Assembly (NCBI GenBank): GCA_019239835.1
Contig: JAFAZJ010000147.1
Coordinates: 1 to 37,639 of the forward strand
Direction of reading: 5' to 3'
DNA length: 37,639 bases
Source: Alphaproteobacteria bacterium
Lineage (GTDB): Bacteria > Pseudomonadota > Alphaproteobacteria > Reyranellales > Reyranellaceae
Positions 1 through 9,757 of this stretch are shown piece after piece. The stretch's first letter is position 1. Each line of letters begins with the position of its first letter. The position numbers and the translations under genes are program-made. The notes beneath the pieces were generated by a model, which ran no database searches, was not told the DNA's origin, and saw only the letters and a program-made list of their open reading frames with translations.

Positions 1-110
1 GGATCGAACTGGAGCGCGAAGGCGACGATCTCGTCCTCGCTCAGCGTCTTGCTGCCGAGCGGATAGCTGTGCCCGACCTCGAGGTCTTCCCAGTAACGCA
101 ACGGACCCAT
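1..110 (-). CDS. MaoC-like dehydratase family protein, N-terminal fragment (runs off the window)
   Basis: Minus-strand translation from CAT at 108-110: [37 protein letters not shown], typical of the MaoC/R-hydratase N-terminus. Confidence 0.75.
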   Translation of the reverse strand, partial: MGPLRYWEDLEVGHSYPLGSKTLSEDEIVAFALQFD

Positions 111-123
111 CACATCTCCATCG

Positions 124-792
124 TCACAGCCCGACAACGGCCGGCAACCCAGAGATGTCCTTGATCTCGACGTAGCCGTAGTACGGATTGGCCGGCTCGT
201 GGCCGCGATTGACCCAGACCTTGTGGCGGATGCCGAGATCGTGCGCCGACATCAGGTCGTAACGGAACGACGAGGAGCAATGCAGCACGTCCTGCGGTCC
301 ACAGCCCAGCTGCTCGAACATGTATTCGAAGGCACGCAGCCGCGGCTTGTAGGCGCGGGCCTGCTCGGCGGTGACGACGGCGTGGAACGGCGCGCCGAGC
401 TTCTCGACGTTGGACATGATCTGCGAATCCGAGGCGTTCGACAGGATCACCAGCGGGAATTCCTTGGCCACCGCGGCCAGCGCCTTCGGCACGTCGGGAT
501 GTGGACCCCAGCTCGGGATACGCTCGTAGATGGCGCGCGCGTCCTGCGGGCGAAAGACGACGGCGTTGCGACGGCAGGCACGCTCCAGCGCGTTGTGGAT
601 CACCTGGTCGTAGGGCTTCCAGTCGCCCAGCACCTCGTCGCGCCTGAAGGCGGTGAAATCGGCGACGACGCGCGCCATGCTCGCCTCGTCGAGCGCGGAC
701 GCCAGCATCTCGCGCGCTGCGTCGGCGATGCGGAAGTCGATCAGCGTGCCGTAGCAGTCGAACGTGATGTACTTGGGCCGGAAATTGCTCAT
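124..792 (-). CDS. Haloacid dehalogenase type II (HAD superfamily hydrolase)
   Basis: Internal start in the 124..1440 [23 protein letters not shown] (DxDGT-like motif I), ILSNAS motif [32 protein letters not shown]. Confidence 0.85.
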   Translation of the reverse strand: MSNFRPKYITFDCYGTLIDFRIADAAREMLASALDEASMARVVADFTAFRRDEVLGDWKPYDQVIHNALERACRRNAVVFRPQDARAIYERIPSWGPHPDVPKALAAVAKEFPLVILSNASDSQIMSNVEKLGAPFHAVVTAEQARAYKPRLRAFEYMFEQLGCGPQDVLHCSSSFRYDLMSAHDLGIRHKVWVNRGHEPANPYYGYVEIKDISGLPAVVGL

Positions 793-1388
793 GACTGATG
801 ATGCCGCGCGTCCTGTCGGGCCAGCCAGCGGGCTGAGGCCACGACCGCGACGAGCGACGCGACGAACGCGTTGCCGCTGCCCAGCAGCCTGTCCGCGTCC
901 GAGCCCTGGATGCCGGTCAGCAGCACGATGCGCGGATCGGCATAGGCGAACAGCAACCACTCCACGGTCAGGCCGACGAACGCCGGCAGCAGCACGCCGG
1001 TCCACCACGGCTTTTCCCGCAACAGGATCGCCAGCCCAACGCAAAGACCTTGGCCGACCACGAACGCCGTCGTCGATGCGAAGGCGAATTGATGCTTGAG
1101 CGCGACGAACCAGAGAATCGTGCTCGTGGCGAGCAGGAGCCAGAAGCCCGATGACATCACGCGGAACTCGAAGACCCGGCCACTGAGCACCGTCACGGCA
1201 TAGGCGGCGCCCAGCACACAACCGAAGACGACGTCCTGCACCGCCTGATCGTCGGACGGCAGGGGGATCGCGGCGATGGCACCCAGCACGAGCGCCAGGC
1301 CGGCCAGCGAGGTGGCGATCAGCACGCGTTCGCGGTCGCGCCGCAGGGGGCTCGCGACAGTCTCGAAGCGATCGTCTGGATGGGCCAC
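789..1388 (-). CDS. Hypothetical integral membrane protein
   Basis: 199-aa ORF with GTG start, strong purine-rich SD (GGGAGGGAG) and several hydrophobic segments; overlaps the HAD gene start by 4 bp. Confidence 0.65.
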   Translation of the reverse strand: MAHPDDRFETVASPLRRDRERVLIATSLAGLALVLGAIAAIPLPSDDQAVQDVVFGCVLGAAYAVTVLSGRVFEFRVMSSGFWLLLATSTILWFVALKHQFAFASTTAFVVGQGLCVGLAILLREKPWWTGVLLPAFVGLTVEWLLFAYADPRIVLLTGIQGSDADRLLGSGNAFVASLVAVVASARWLARQDARHHQS

Positions 1389-1500
1389 CGGGTCTCCCTC
1401 CCGTCCGGCCGATCATCAGGGAGGCCGCGACCAAGTGCAACGCCGGCCAAACCCTTGAGTCGCAAGGTCCGCATGACCGTTTTGCGACGCAGCATGCGCG

Positions 1501-1528
1501 TTGACAGGCGAAACGCGAACCCTAATAT
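1501..1528 (+). promoter_or_regulatory. Sigma70-type promoter for the DEAD-box helicase gene
   Basis: TTGACA (1501-1506), 16-bp spacer, TAATAT (1523-1528), about 100 nt upstream of the ATG at 1637. Confidence 0.6.
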
Positions 1529-1636
1529 GCGCGTTGTTCAGACACAGGGGTTGGATGCGTCCGCCAGAGACGGACCCGCCCCTGCCGCCGAGCCCGGGCA
1601 AGGCGCCCGCTGACGGCGGATTATTCCGGAATATCA

Positions 1637-3411
<1,775 letters not shown>

Positions 3412-3412
<1 letters not shown>

Positions 3413-3654
3413 TGCAGACGATCTTCGTCCTGGTGAAGTGCGAGCTGGGCAAGGCCTACGAGGTCGCCGACAACGCCGTGCAGAACGTCGAGCAGGTGTC
3501 GGAGGTCCACTCGATCTCCGGCTCCTACGATTTGCTGATGAAGTGCTACCTCGACGACGCCACCGATATCGGCCACTTCGTCACCAGCCGCGTGCAGACC
3601 CTGCCCGGCATCAAGGACACCTACACCTACATCACCTTCAAGGCCTTCGGCTGA
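3412..3654 (+). CDS. Stand-alone Lrp/AsnC ligand-binding (RAM) domain protein
   Basis: 80 aa, MQTIFVLVKCELGKAYEVADNAVQNVEQVSEVHSISGSYDLLMKC..., RAM fold without an HTH; start overlaps the helicase stop (TGATG). Confidence 0.85.
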
Positions 3655-5108
3655 GGCCGCAGAGGCGCGAGGTGGCGCGCCCCCATCGCCACGGCGACGG
3701 CGGCGAAGACGAACATCAGCGGCTCGACCTCGTGACGGAAGCGGTTGTTCTCGAGCACCTCGACGAGGCACGTCGCAAGCTCGACGGCGAAGAACAGCGA
3801 TCCCAGGACGAAGGCGCCTGAGCGCAACGCGTCCTCTTCGGTGCGCCACGACATCCAGCCGCGCGCGAACAGCCAGGCGGTGAGCCAGACCGCTACGACC
3901 AGCACCACGACGAGCGACGGCGCGTTCGACTTAAGTGGCCCGCTGCCGATCGGCAGCCACAGCACGCGGTCGAACATGTCGATGTAGGGCCGCAGGCGCT
4001 CGACGTTGTCGCCACCCGCCGGCGGGCCGTCCTCGCCGCTGCCAAGATAGATGTAGTGGTGGCTGGCGCTGAGGAAGATACCCACGGCGCGACGCACGTT
4101 CTCGAGATAAATGCCCGGCGACGCCGCGATGATGCACGGCACCGCCTTAGAGAAACGATTGGCGGCGGTGAGGATCTCCAGCGAGTTGTAGTCGCGCAGG
4201 TAAGACCGCGCCGACTCCAGTCGCTGGCTGACAGCGATAAATTTGGCATCGTCCTTCACGTAGGGGCGATAGGTCTCGGTCCAGGCGAAGGCGCCGGCCT
4301 CGACGATCGAATCGCACTTGCCGCGCTGTACCGCGTCGAGCAGCGCCGGGCGCGGCACATCGACCGTCACCATGCGCGCGGCGTTCATCGGGCCCCACGA
4401 GCTGGCGGCGAAGGTGTCGAACAGCACCCAGTTCTTGACGTAGACCATCAGCGGCAGCGAGACCGACGCCACCAGCAACGGCAGGAAGCGGCGCATCCAC
4501 GCGCCACGCCACGGCAGGCAGGCCAGCGCGCAGGCCAGCGGCACCATGGCGATGTGGAAGGTCGCGCGGCTCATGGTCAGCGCCCACATCGCCAGCACGA
4601 AACCGAGGAAAGCGGCACTGCGTTGCGGGCCGTTGAGTTCGGTAGCGCACCAAGTCGCCAGCAGCACCATCGCGGCGACGAAGCTGGTCGGCAGCGGGAA
4701 GTTCTCATAGAGCAGCGCCGCCGGCATCACCGCGAAGATCGCCGCGGCGACGAAGGCCACGCCGCACGCGCCGCTCAACCTGGTGATCAGCCGGTAGATC
4801 AACATTGTCGAGAGCAGGTTCGATGCGATCGCCGTGGCGTAGAGCAGCACCGCACTGTCGAAGAACTTCAGCGAGAGTCCGTAAATCAGATTCCACAGCG
4901 GCGGCTGGCTGTGCAGGTACCACAGGCCAGCAACGAGATCGTCGTGCAGGATTTGCGGGTTCTGGAATTGCCAGTGATCGGGATGCTGCGTGGGCGGCGC
5001 GACGCCCGCCGCCCATGCGCACAGGCGCGCCGCGATGAAGAGCACGAGCAGCGCCGGCAAATGCCAATCACGCGGCGACACGGCCATGCGGCCATAGATG
5101 GCTGGCAT
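3627..5108 (-). CDS. Polytopic membrane protein, glycosyltransferase (GT39/ArnT)-like
   Basis: 493 aa with many TM segments; N-terminal PTQHPDHWQF...LHSQPPLWNLIYGLSLKFF resembles GT-C first-loop acidic and PP motifs. Confidence 0.6.
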   Translation of the reverse strand: MPAIYGRMAVSPRDWHLPALLVLFIAARLCAWAAGVAPPTQHPDHWQFQNPQILHDDLVAGLWYLHSQPPLWNLIYGLSLKFFDSAVLLYATAIASNLLSTMLIYRLITRLSGACGVAFVAAAIFAVMPAALLYENFPLPTSFVAAMVLLATWCATELNGPQRSAAFLGFVLAMWALTMSRATFHIAMVPLACALACLPWRGAWMRRFLPLLVASVSLPLMVYVKNWVLFDTFAASSWGPMNAARMVTVDVPRPALLDAVQRGKCDSIVEAGAFAWTETYRPYVKDDAKFIAVSQRLESARSYLRDYNSLEILTAANRFSKAVPCIIAASPGIYLENVRRAVGIFLSASHHYIYLGSGEDGPPAGGDNVERLRPYIDMFDRVLWLPIGSGPLKSNAPSLVVVLVVAVWLTAWLFARGWMSWRTEEDALRSGAFVLGSLFFAVELATCLVEVLENNRFRHEVEPLMFVFAAVAVAMGARHLAPLRPQPKALKVM

Positions 5109-5371
5109 GCCCGCTCCCGCTTTGACCGCCCGCTACCAGGCCGCCAACGACTTCTTTTCAGCGAAGTTCCCGCGACGAAGGTGCGCCCCAGGGAACAGAC
5201 ACAAGCGGCCGAAACGACCGAAATTGCCGCCCACGCAGCTCCATCCATTTTGGTTCATTGACTGCGCGACAACCGCGCCGGCGCGTCTTAGATGTTGCTG
5301 CAGCTACAGTGCTGCTGCGGGAACAACCCAAGGCTACACACCGGCGAACCGAACATGAGGGTGGCTCCACC

Positions 5372-5620
5372 ATGTGCAAGACATTCTTCCTGAAGCCTGG
5401 TCATCTCGCCCGCTGCGATGGCCTCTGGTACGAACCCGGCATCCTGCTCGCCGTCGCTCAAGGCGATAGCGTCGAGCTGTTCACCGCCCACAAGGGTATG
5501 CCGGAGAACAGCTGCGGCACCTTCAGCTACAGCGAGCTCGATCGCGCGGCGCCGCCTGCTGGCCTGCTCGACGCCGACAACACCTGGAAGGTGATGGCCG
5601 CTGCCAACCGCGTTCACTGA
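5372..5620 (+). CDS. Small hypothetical protein (82 aa)
   Basis: ORF from ATG 5372: MCKTFFLKPGHLARCDGLWYEPGILLAVAQGDSVELFTAHKG...; start chosen inside the longer ORF. Confidence 0.45.
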   Translation: MCKTFFLKPGHLARCDGLWYEPGILLAVAQGDSVELFTAHKGMPENSCGTFSYSELDRAAPPAGLLDADNTWKVMAAANRVH

Positions 5621-5649
5621 AGTCACCCACTCGTTCGGGAGGACTTCCC

Positions 5650-5841
5650 ATGGAACACGTCGTCCGACTCCACGTCGAATTGCAGCCCGAGGGCTCCTAC
5701 ATCGGCGCCCGCGCCGACTTGCCGGGCATCGTCGCCCGCGGCCGCAGCATCCGCGAGACCCTCGACAGCGCCGAAACCATCGTGCGCAACCTGATCGCCA
5801 GTGCCGGCTTCGCCTTCGACCCGTTGGTGGTTTTGGCCTGA
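5650..5841 (+). CDS. HicB-like/DUF1902-like small protein
   Basis: MEHVVRLHVELQPEGSYIGARADLPGIVARGRSIRETLDSAETIVRNLIAS; GGGAGG Shine-Dalgarno just upstream. Confidence 0.6.
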   Translation: MEHVVRLHVELQPEGSYIGARADLPGIVARGRSIRETLDSAETIVRNLIASAGFAFDPLVVLA

Positions 5842-5855
5842 CGATCAAGAAATCA

Positions 5856-5873
5856 GCGCCGCTCAAACGGCGC
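5856..5873. terminator. Possible weak bidirectional terminator hairpin
   Basis: GCGCCG-CTCAAA-CGGCGC between convergent genes; weak U tract. Confidence 0.4.
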
Positions 5874-5885
5874 GGATATTGCCCC

Positions 5886-7049
5886 CTACGCCCACACCTT
5901 CTTGTACAGCTCGACGATCTCGTCCTTGGTCGGCACGCGTGGATTGTTGTTGGGTGAGCCCGACGCGAGGGCCTGCTCGGCCATGGTCGGCATCAGCGAG
6001 ACGTATTTCGATTCGTCGATGCCGTAGGCCTTGGGCGTCGGCACCTTGAGGTCGGCGTTCAGCTTCGCAAGCGAGTCCAGCAGCATCGCCACGGCGGTCT
6101 GGTCGGAGACCTCGTCGCCGGCCACGCCCATGGCGCGCGCACAGTCGGCGTAGCGATCGAGCGCGGCGTTGGCCGAGAAAGCGGTGATCGCCGGCAGCAG
6201 CATGGCGTTGCTGAGCCCGTGCGGCACATGGAAGAAGGCGCCGATCGGCCTGCTCATGCCGTGCACCAGCGCCACCGAGGAATTCGAGAACGCCATGCCG
6301 GCCTGGGTCGCGGCCAGCATCATCTTCTCGCGTGCGGCGCGGTTGTCGGGCTGGTCGCAGACGGTGCGGATGTTGTCGTAGATCAACCGCATCGCCGATT
6401 TCGCCAGGCTGTCGGCATGCGGGCTGGCGCGCTTGCTGACATAGGCCTCGATCGCATGCGTCAGCGAATCGATGCCGGTGTCGGCGGTCAGGCGGTACGG
6501 CTTGGTCAGGGTCAGCTCGTAATCGACGATGGCGGCGGCGGCCATGCAGGGCACGCCGGCTATCAGCATCTTCTCGTCCGTCTCGGTATCGGTGATCACG
6601 GTGAAGCGCGTCACCTCCGAGCCGGTGCCGGCAGTGGTCGGGATCGCCACCAGCGGCAGGCCCTGCTTGGGGATCGGGTTGGGCACCTTGTACTGGCGCA
6701 TCTTGCCGCCATTGGCCGCCAACACGCTCATCGCCTTGGCCGTGTCGATCGGCGAGCCGCCGCCGAAGGCCACCAGGCTGTCGTAGTTGCCGGCCTTGAG
6801 CGCCGCGACGCCGGCCTCGATGATGTCAGTGGTGGGATCCTCGACCGTGTCCGAGAACACGTCGAACTCGACGCCGGCCTTGCTGAGCGCGTCCGTGCAC
6901 GCCGCGAGCTTGCCGCTCTTGACCATGAACTTGTCGGTGATCACCAGCGGGCGCGTGCCGCCGACCTGCTTCAATGTGTCCGCGACCTGCGTCACGGCGC
7001 CGCCACCGATGACGATGACGCGCGGCGTCAGGATGGTGGCGATGGACAT
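5886..7049 (-). CDS. Iron-containing alcohol dehydrogenase
   Basis: 387 aa; GGGSPIDTAKAM, PTTAGTGSEVT, DTGIDSLTHAIEAY, HGMSRPIGAFFHVPHGLSNA. Confidence 0.92.
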   Translation of the reverse strand: MSIATILTPRVIVIGGGAVTQVADTLKQVGGTRPLVITDKFMVKSGKLAACTDALSKAGVEFDVFSDTVEDPTTDIIEAGVAALKAGNYDSLVAFGGGSPIDTAKAMSVLAANGGKMRQYKVPNPIPKQGLPLVAIPTTAGTGSEVTRFTVITDTETDEKMLIAGVPCMAAAAIVDYELTLTKPYRLTADTGIDSLTHAIEAYVSKRASPHADSLAKSAMRLIYDNIRTVCDQPDNRAAREKMMLAATQAGMAFSNSSVALVHGMSRPIGAFFHVPHGLSNAMLLPAITAFSANAALDRYADCARAMGVAGDEVSDQTAVAMLLDSLAKLNADLKVPTPKAYGIDESKYVSLMPTMAEQALASGSPNNNPRVPTKDEIVELYKKVWA

Positions 7050-7126
7050 GACGGCGGCTCCTGCTGAGGGTCTTGCGCGACGAGTCTAGCAGGGAACGCA
7101 TCCGCCGAAATCCCGTTTGGGAAGAT

Positions 7127-7936
7127 ATGGATTTCGATTTCAAATGGGACCAGACCGGCGGCGTGATCATCGGCCTGATGACCACCTATGGCCTGCGCGT
7201 CCTGGGCGCGATCGTCGTCCTGCTGCTCGGCTGGTGGGCGTCGCGCTTCATCTACAGTACCGTGACGCGACTGCTCGGTCGCACGCGCCGCGTCGATCCC
7301 ACCGTGGCGCTGTTCGTCGCCAATGGCGCACGCTACACGATCGTCGTGCTCACCTTCGTCGGCGTGTTGACCACCTTCGGCGTGGCCACTGCGAGCTTCG
7401 TCGCCGTGCTCGGCGCGCTCGGCCTGACCATCGGCCTGGCCCTGCAGGGCACGCTGAGCCAGCTCGCCGCCGGCATCATGCTGGTGCTGTTCCGGCCTTT
7501 CCATATCGGCGACGTGATCGAGACCGGCGGGCAGACCGGCACCATCCGCGTGATCAACCTGTTCTATAGCGAGATCGAGACCGTCGACGGCTCGCGCGTC
7601 GTGCTGCCCAACGGTAAACTATGGGGCGAAATCGTGCGCGTGCTCACGCGCGACAATCTGCGCCGACTGGACCTGCGCGTGCAGATGCCGCGCGACGAGA
7701 ACATCGCCAACGCGCTGAGCTTCGTGCGCGATCTGGTCAAGAGCGACAAACGCGTGCAGGGCGAACCGGTGGTCGGCGTCGACGCGCTCAACGATGCCGG
7801 CTTCGTCGTCCTGGCACAGCCCTGGGTGCGCGTCGAGGATTTCCAGACCGTGCAGTTCGACCTCAATCGCCGCCTGCGTGAAGCGCTGCAAGAGCGCGAC
7901 GCGGCGAAAGCGCAAAAGCCTGCCAGCGCCGCCTGA
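7127..7936 (+). CDS. Mechanosensitive ion channel, MscS family
   Basis: ATG at 7127 (internal to the ORF); TM segments then GLTIGLALQGTLSQLAAGIMLVLFRPFHIGDVIETGGQTGTIRVINLFYSEIETVDGSRVVLPNGKLW. Confidence 0.92.
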   Translation: MDFDFKWDQTGGVIIGLMTTYGLRVLGAIVVLLLGWWASRFIYSTVTRLLGRTRRVDPTVALFVANGARYTIVVLTFVGVLTTFGVATASFVAVLGALGLTIGLALQGTLSQLAAGIMLVLFRPFHIGDVIETGGQTGTIRVINLFYSEIETVDGSRVVLPNGKLWGEIVRVLTRDNLRRLDLRVQMPRDENIANALSFVRDLVKSDKRVQGEPVVGVDALNDAGFVVLAQPWVRVEDFQTVQFDLNRRLREALQERDAAKAQKPASAA

Positions 7937-7958
7937 AAGTCTCTTGCCGTCGCCGCGT

Positions 7959-7981
7959 CCCCGGCACAGGATTTGCCGGGG
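7959..7981 (+). other. Intergenic RNA hairpin candidate between mscS and the solute-binding protein gene
   Basis: CCCCGGCA-CAGGATT-TGCCGGGG perfect 8-bp inverted repeat; no U tract follows. Confidence 0.55.
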
Positions 7982-8002
7982 AAGAGCGACGGGAGAGTAT
8001 CA

Positions 8003-9598
8003 ATGTCATATGAGTTGGGGAAATGGACACGACGCGCGGCGATTACGCTGGCGGCGGGGGCGGTGGCGCTTGGCACATCGTGGGCGCAGGCGCAGACCAC
8101 GTTCCGCGTGGTCATGCATTCGGATCTCAAGATCATCGATCCGGTGTGGACGACTGCCTACATCGTGCGCAACCACGGCTACATGATCTACGACACGCTG
8201 CTGTCGGTCGACGAGAAGCTGCAGATCAAGCCGCAGATGGTCGACAAGTGGGAGGTCGGTCCGGACAACCTGTCCTACGCCTTCACGTTGCGCGACGGGC
8301 TGGAGTTCCATGACGGCAAGCCGGTGACGACGGCCGACGTGATTGCCTCGATCAAGCGCTGGGCGACGCGCGATCCGATGGGCCAGCTGCTGATGCCCAA
8401 GGTCAAGGACATCATCGCCGTCGATGCCAAGACCTTCCGCGTCGACCTCAAGGAACCGAGCCCGCTGCTGATGAATGCGTTCTCGAAGCCATCGCAACCG
8501 ATCTTCATCATGCCGGAGCGTGTGGCCAAGACCGACGCCTTCCAGCAGATCAAGCCGGAGGATGCGATCGGCTCGGGACCGTTCATGTTCGTCAAGGAGG
8601 AGTGGAAGCCGGGCGACAAGACGGTCTACATCAAGAATCCCAAGTACAAGCCGCGCAGCGAGCCCGCCTCGGGCATGTCCGGCGGCAAGATCGCCAAGGT
8701 CGACCGCGTCGAATGGGTGGCGATGTCGGATCAGCAGACCGCGGTCAACGCGCTGATCAATGGCGAGATCGACATGATCGAGTCGCCGCAGCACGACCTC
8801 TTCCCGCTGATGGAGAAGAGCGGCAAGGTCGACCTGGTCAACACCAATCCCTGGGGCAACCAGTACATCTTCCGCTTCAACCAGAAGCATCCGCCGTTCG
8901 ACAATCCCAAGATCCGCCAGGCGATGCTCTATGCCTTCAACCAGAAGGACTTCCTCGACGCGGTGATCGGCGATCCCAAGTACTACAAGGTGTGCAAGGC
9001 GTTCTTCATGTGCGACACGCCCTTCGCCTCGACCAAGGGCTGGGACGACAAGCTCGAGTCGAACTTCGACAAGGCCAAGGCGCTCCTGAAGGAAGCCGGC
9101 TATGACGGCACGCCCGTCGTGCTGATGCACTCGACCGACCTCTACGTGCTGACCAACCTCGCGCCGGTGGCGAAGTCGCTGATGGAGCGCGCCGGCCTGA
9201 AGGTCGACATGCAGTCGATGGACTGGTCGAGCCTCGTCGCCCGTCGCGCCAAGAAGGAGCCGCCGTCCCAGGGTGGCTGGAACGCGTTCCTGACCTCCTC
9301 CGCCGCGGTCGACATCGTCGATCCCGCGGCGCATGCCTACATCAACGCCTCTTGCGACAAGGCGTGGTTCGGCTGGGCCTGCGATCCGGGCATGGAGGAA
9401 TTGCGCGCGAAGTTCGTCAGCGAGGTCGACCCGGTGAAGCAGAAGGCGATCGCCGAGGCGATCCAGGTGCGCGCCTCGGAGATCCCGACGCACATCTTCG
9501 TCGGCCAGTGGTACGCGCCGATCGCACGCGGCAAGAACATCAGCGGCAACGTGACCTCGCCGGTTGTGGTGTTCTGGAACGTCGAAAAGAAGAAGTAG
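8003..9598 (+). CDS. ABC transporter substrate-binding protein, family 5 (peptide/nickel type)
   Basis: SD GGGAG then MSYELGKWTRRAAITLAAGAVALGTSWAQAQ signal (twin Arg); SBP_bac_5 features (ALVYDTLLS-like, LRDGLEFHDGKPVTTADV). Confidence 0.92.
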   Translation: MSYELGKWTRRAAITLAAGAVALGTSWAQAQTTFRVVMHSDLKIIDPVWTTAYIVRNHGYMIYDTLLSVDEKLQIKPQMVDKWEVGPDNLSYAFTLRDGLEFHDGKPVTTADVIASIKRWATRDPMGQLLMPKVKDIIAVDAKTFRVDLKEPSPLLMNAFSKPSQPIFIMPERVAKTDAFQQIKPEDAIGSGPFMFVKEEWKPGDKTVYIKNPKYKPRSEPASGMSGGKIAKVDRVEWVAMSDQQTAVNALINGEIDMIESPQHDLFPLMEKSGKVDLVNTNPWGNQYIFRFNQKHPPFDNPKIRQAMLYAFNQKDFLDAVIGDPKYYKVCKAFFMCDTPFASTKGWDDKLESNFDKAKALLKEAGYDGTPVVLMHSTDLYVLTNLAPVAKSLMERAGLKVDMQSMDWSSLVARRAKKEPPSQGGWNAFLTSSAAVDIVDPAAHAYINASCDKAWFGWACDPGMEELRAKFVSEVDPVKQKAIAEAIQVRASEIPTHIFVGQWYAPIARGKNISGNVTSPVVVFWNVEKKK

Positions 9599-9623
9599 CA
9601 ATCCGCCGATATCATGGCGGCAG

Positions 9624-9658
9624 GCGGCGTCGGACCCGGTCCGGCGCCGCTTTTCTTT
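9624..9658 (+). terminator. Rho-independent terminator after the solute-binding protein gene
   Basis: GCGGCG-T-CGGACC-C-GGTCCG-G-CGCCGC followed by TTTTCTTT. Confidence 0.85.
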
Positions 9659-9757
9659 GGAACCGCTCAGCAGCGGCCGACGTTGACGCGTACGGCCTTT
9701 TGGTCACCCAAGCACGCTGAGCACCAAGCGTCATAAGTCGTACCCGGAGAAGCCGAC

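Noticed and set aside
5372-5841. HicAB toxin-antitoxin pair
   Set aside because: The upstream 82-aa ORF lacks HicA features (no dsRBD-like sequence or catalytic His context), so only a HicB-like orphan is claimed.
8006-9601. 531-aa antisense ORF opposite the solute-binding protein
   Set aside because: Shadow ORF in a GC-rich gene; no recognisable motifs and the sense gene is clear.
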